The position numbers and the translations under genes are program-made. Shown here in pieces: positions 63,854-64,000 of a DNA stretch of 64,000 nt. The notes below the pieces were generated by a model, which ran no database searches, was not told where the DNA came from, and saw nothing but the letters and a program-made list of their open reading frames with translations. The stretch is from Nitrospirales bacterium (lineage in GTDB: Bacteria > Nitrospirota > Nitrospiria > Nitrospirales > UBA8639), in the NCBI GenBank assembly GCA_021604105.1, contig BQIW01000001.1:1-64000 (forward strand). Direction: 5' to 3'. Position 1 is the first letter of the stretch, and every line of letters starts with the position of its first letter.

Positions 63854-64000
63854 CTAACGAGCCAGATTCACCAATTCTCCGAGTAAATCGTTGGTGGTGG
63901 TAATAATGCGGGAATTCGCCTGGAAGCCCCGCTGCATAGTGATCATATTCACTAGCTCTTCACCCAAATCCACATTGGAGGCTTCGAGGGTACTTGCCGA
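63854..64000 (-). CDS. flgE: Flagellar hook protein FlgE, C-terminal end (partial)
   Basis: Forty-eight C-terminal residues and a TAG stop were read directly. TLEASNVDLGEELVNMITMQ and RGFQANSRIITTTNDLLGEL ending VNLAR match the C-terminal helix of FlgE (the ITTT..L.ELVNL ending separates it from FlgG). It is the hook protein, exported and assembled on the rod. The gene continues beyond the window. Confidence 0.88.
   Translation of the reverse strand, partial: SASTLEASNVDLGEELVNMITMQRGFQANSRIITTTNDLLGELVNLAR

Overview
The window is an almost entirely minus-strand motility and chemotaxis island of about 58 kb, preceded at its low-coordinate end by a short surface-sugar operon. Gene content and order (fliL-M-N-O-P-Q-R-flhB-flhA-flhF-flhG-fliA, flgF-G-A-H-I-J-M-N-K-L, csrA-fliW, cheV, CheZ, CheD) indicate a Gram-negative flagellated bacterium, since L and P rings are present. 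Style of the proteins and roughly 50% G+C suggest Nitrospirota, perhaps Nitrospira. That assignment is an inference from protein style, not a database result.

Layout by coordinate (transcription runs from high to low). 1-3855: GHMP sugar kinase (partial), GDP-mannose-dehydratase-like SDR and a stand-alone E1 alpha/beta thiamine-enzyme pair. 3856-5064: a gap holding a decayed IS5-type transposase. 5065-9318: csrA, fliW, a multi-receiver hybrid kinase and a receiver-GGDEF diguanylate cyclase. 9387-20303: flgL, flgK, flgN, flgM, flgJ, flgI, flgH, flgA, flgG, flgF, motB, motA, cheW. 20304-28652: a small plus-strand ORF, a broken chemoreceptor, an intact dCache chemoreceptor, cheV, cheA, cheZ, cheY. 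29156-34467: a small HTH protein, a hybrid kinase with HPt, an HD-GYP protein and a STAS protein. 35508-47953: cheB, cheD, cheR, a periplasmic Tll0287-like c-haem protein, a chemoreceptor with the same haem domain, a second dCache chemoreceptor, cheW, a second cheA and cheY. 48111-52195: a membrane-anchored cytoplasmic receptor, STAS, receiver-HATPase and receiver-PP2C. 52406-63408: fliA, flhG, flhF, flhA, flhB, fliR, fliQ, fliP, fliO, fliN, fliM, fliL. 63854-64000: the C-terminal end of flgE.

Regulation can be partly read from the DNA. Two near-perfect sigma-54 (-24/-12) promoters lie upstream of fliL and flgF. Two sigma-28 type promoters with identical spacing (N12 between the -35 and TCCGATAC) lie upstream of flgM and of the small HTH gene. 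This fits a hierarchy in which sigma-54 drives export apparatus, switch, rod and ring genes plus fliA, and FliA then drives flgM and late genes. CsrA-FliW adds post-transcriptional control. A split receiver/kinase plus receiver/phosphatase plus STAS partner-switching module lies just downstream of fliA in transcriptional order.

Two chemosensory sets are present (two CheA, two CheW, two CheY, CheV), but only one CheR/CheB/CheD group and one CheZ. The two chemoreceptors of the second set share almost identical signalling domains and a FFEEF-type C-terminal tail that fits a CheR/CheB docking pentapeptide. No tRNA, rRNA, CRISPR array or intact mobile element was seen.
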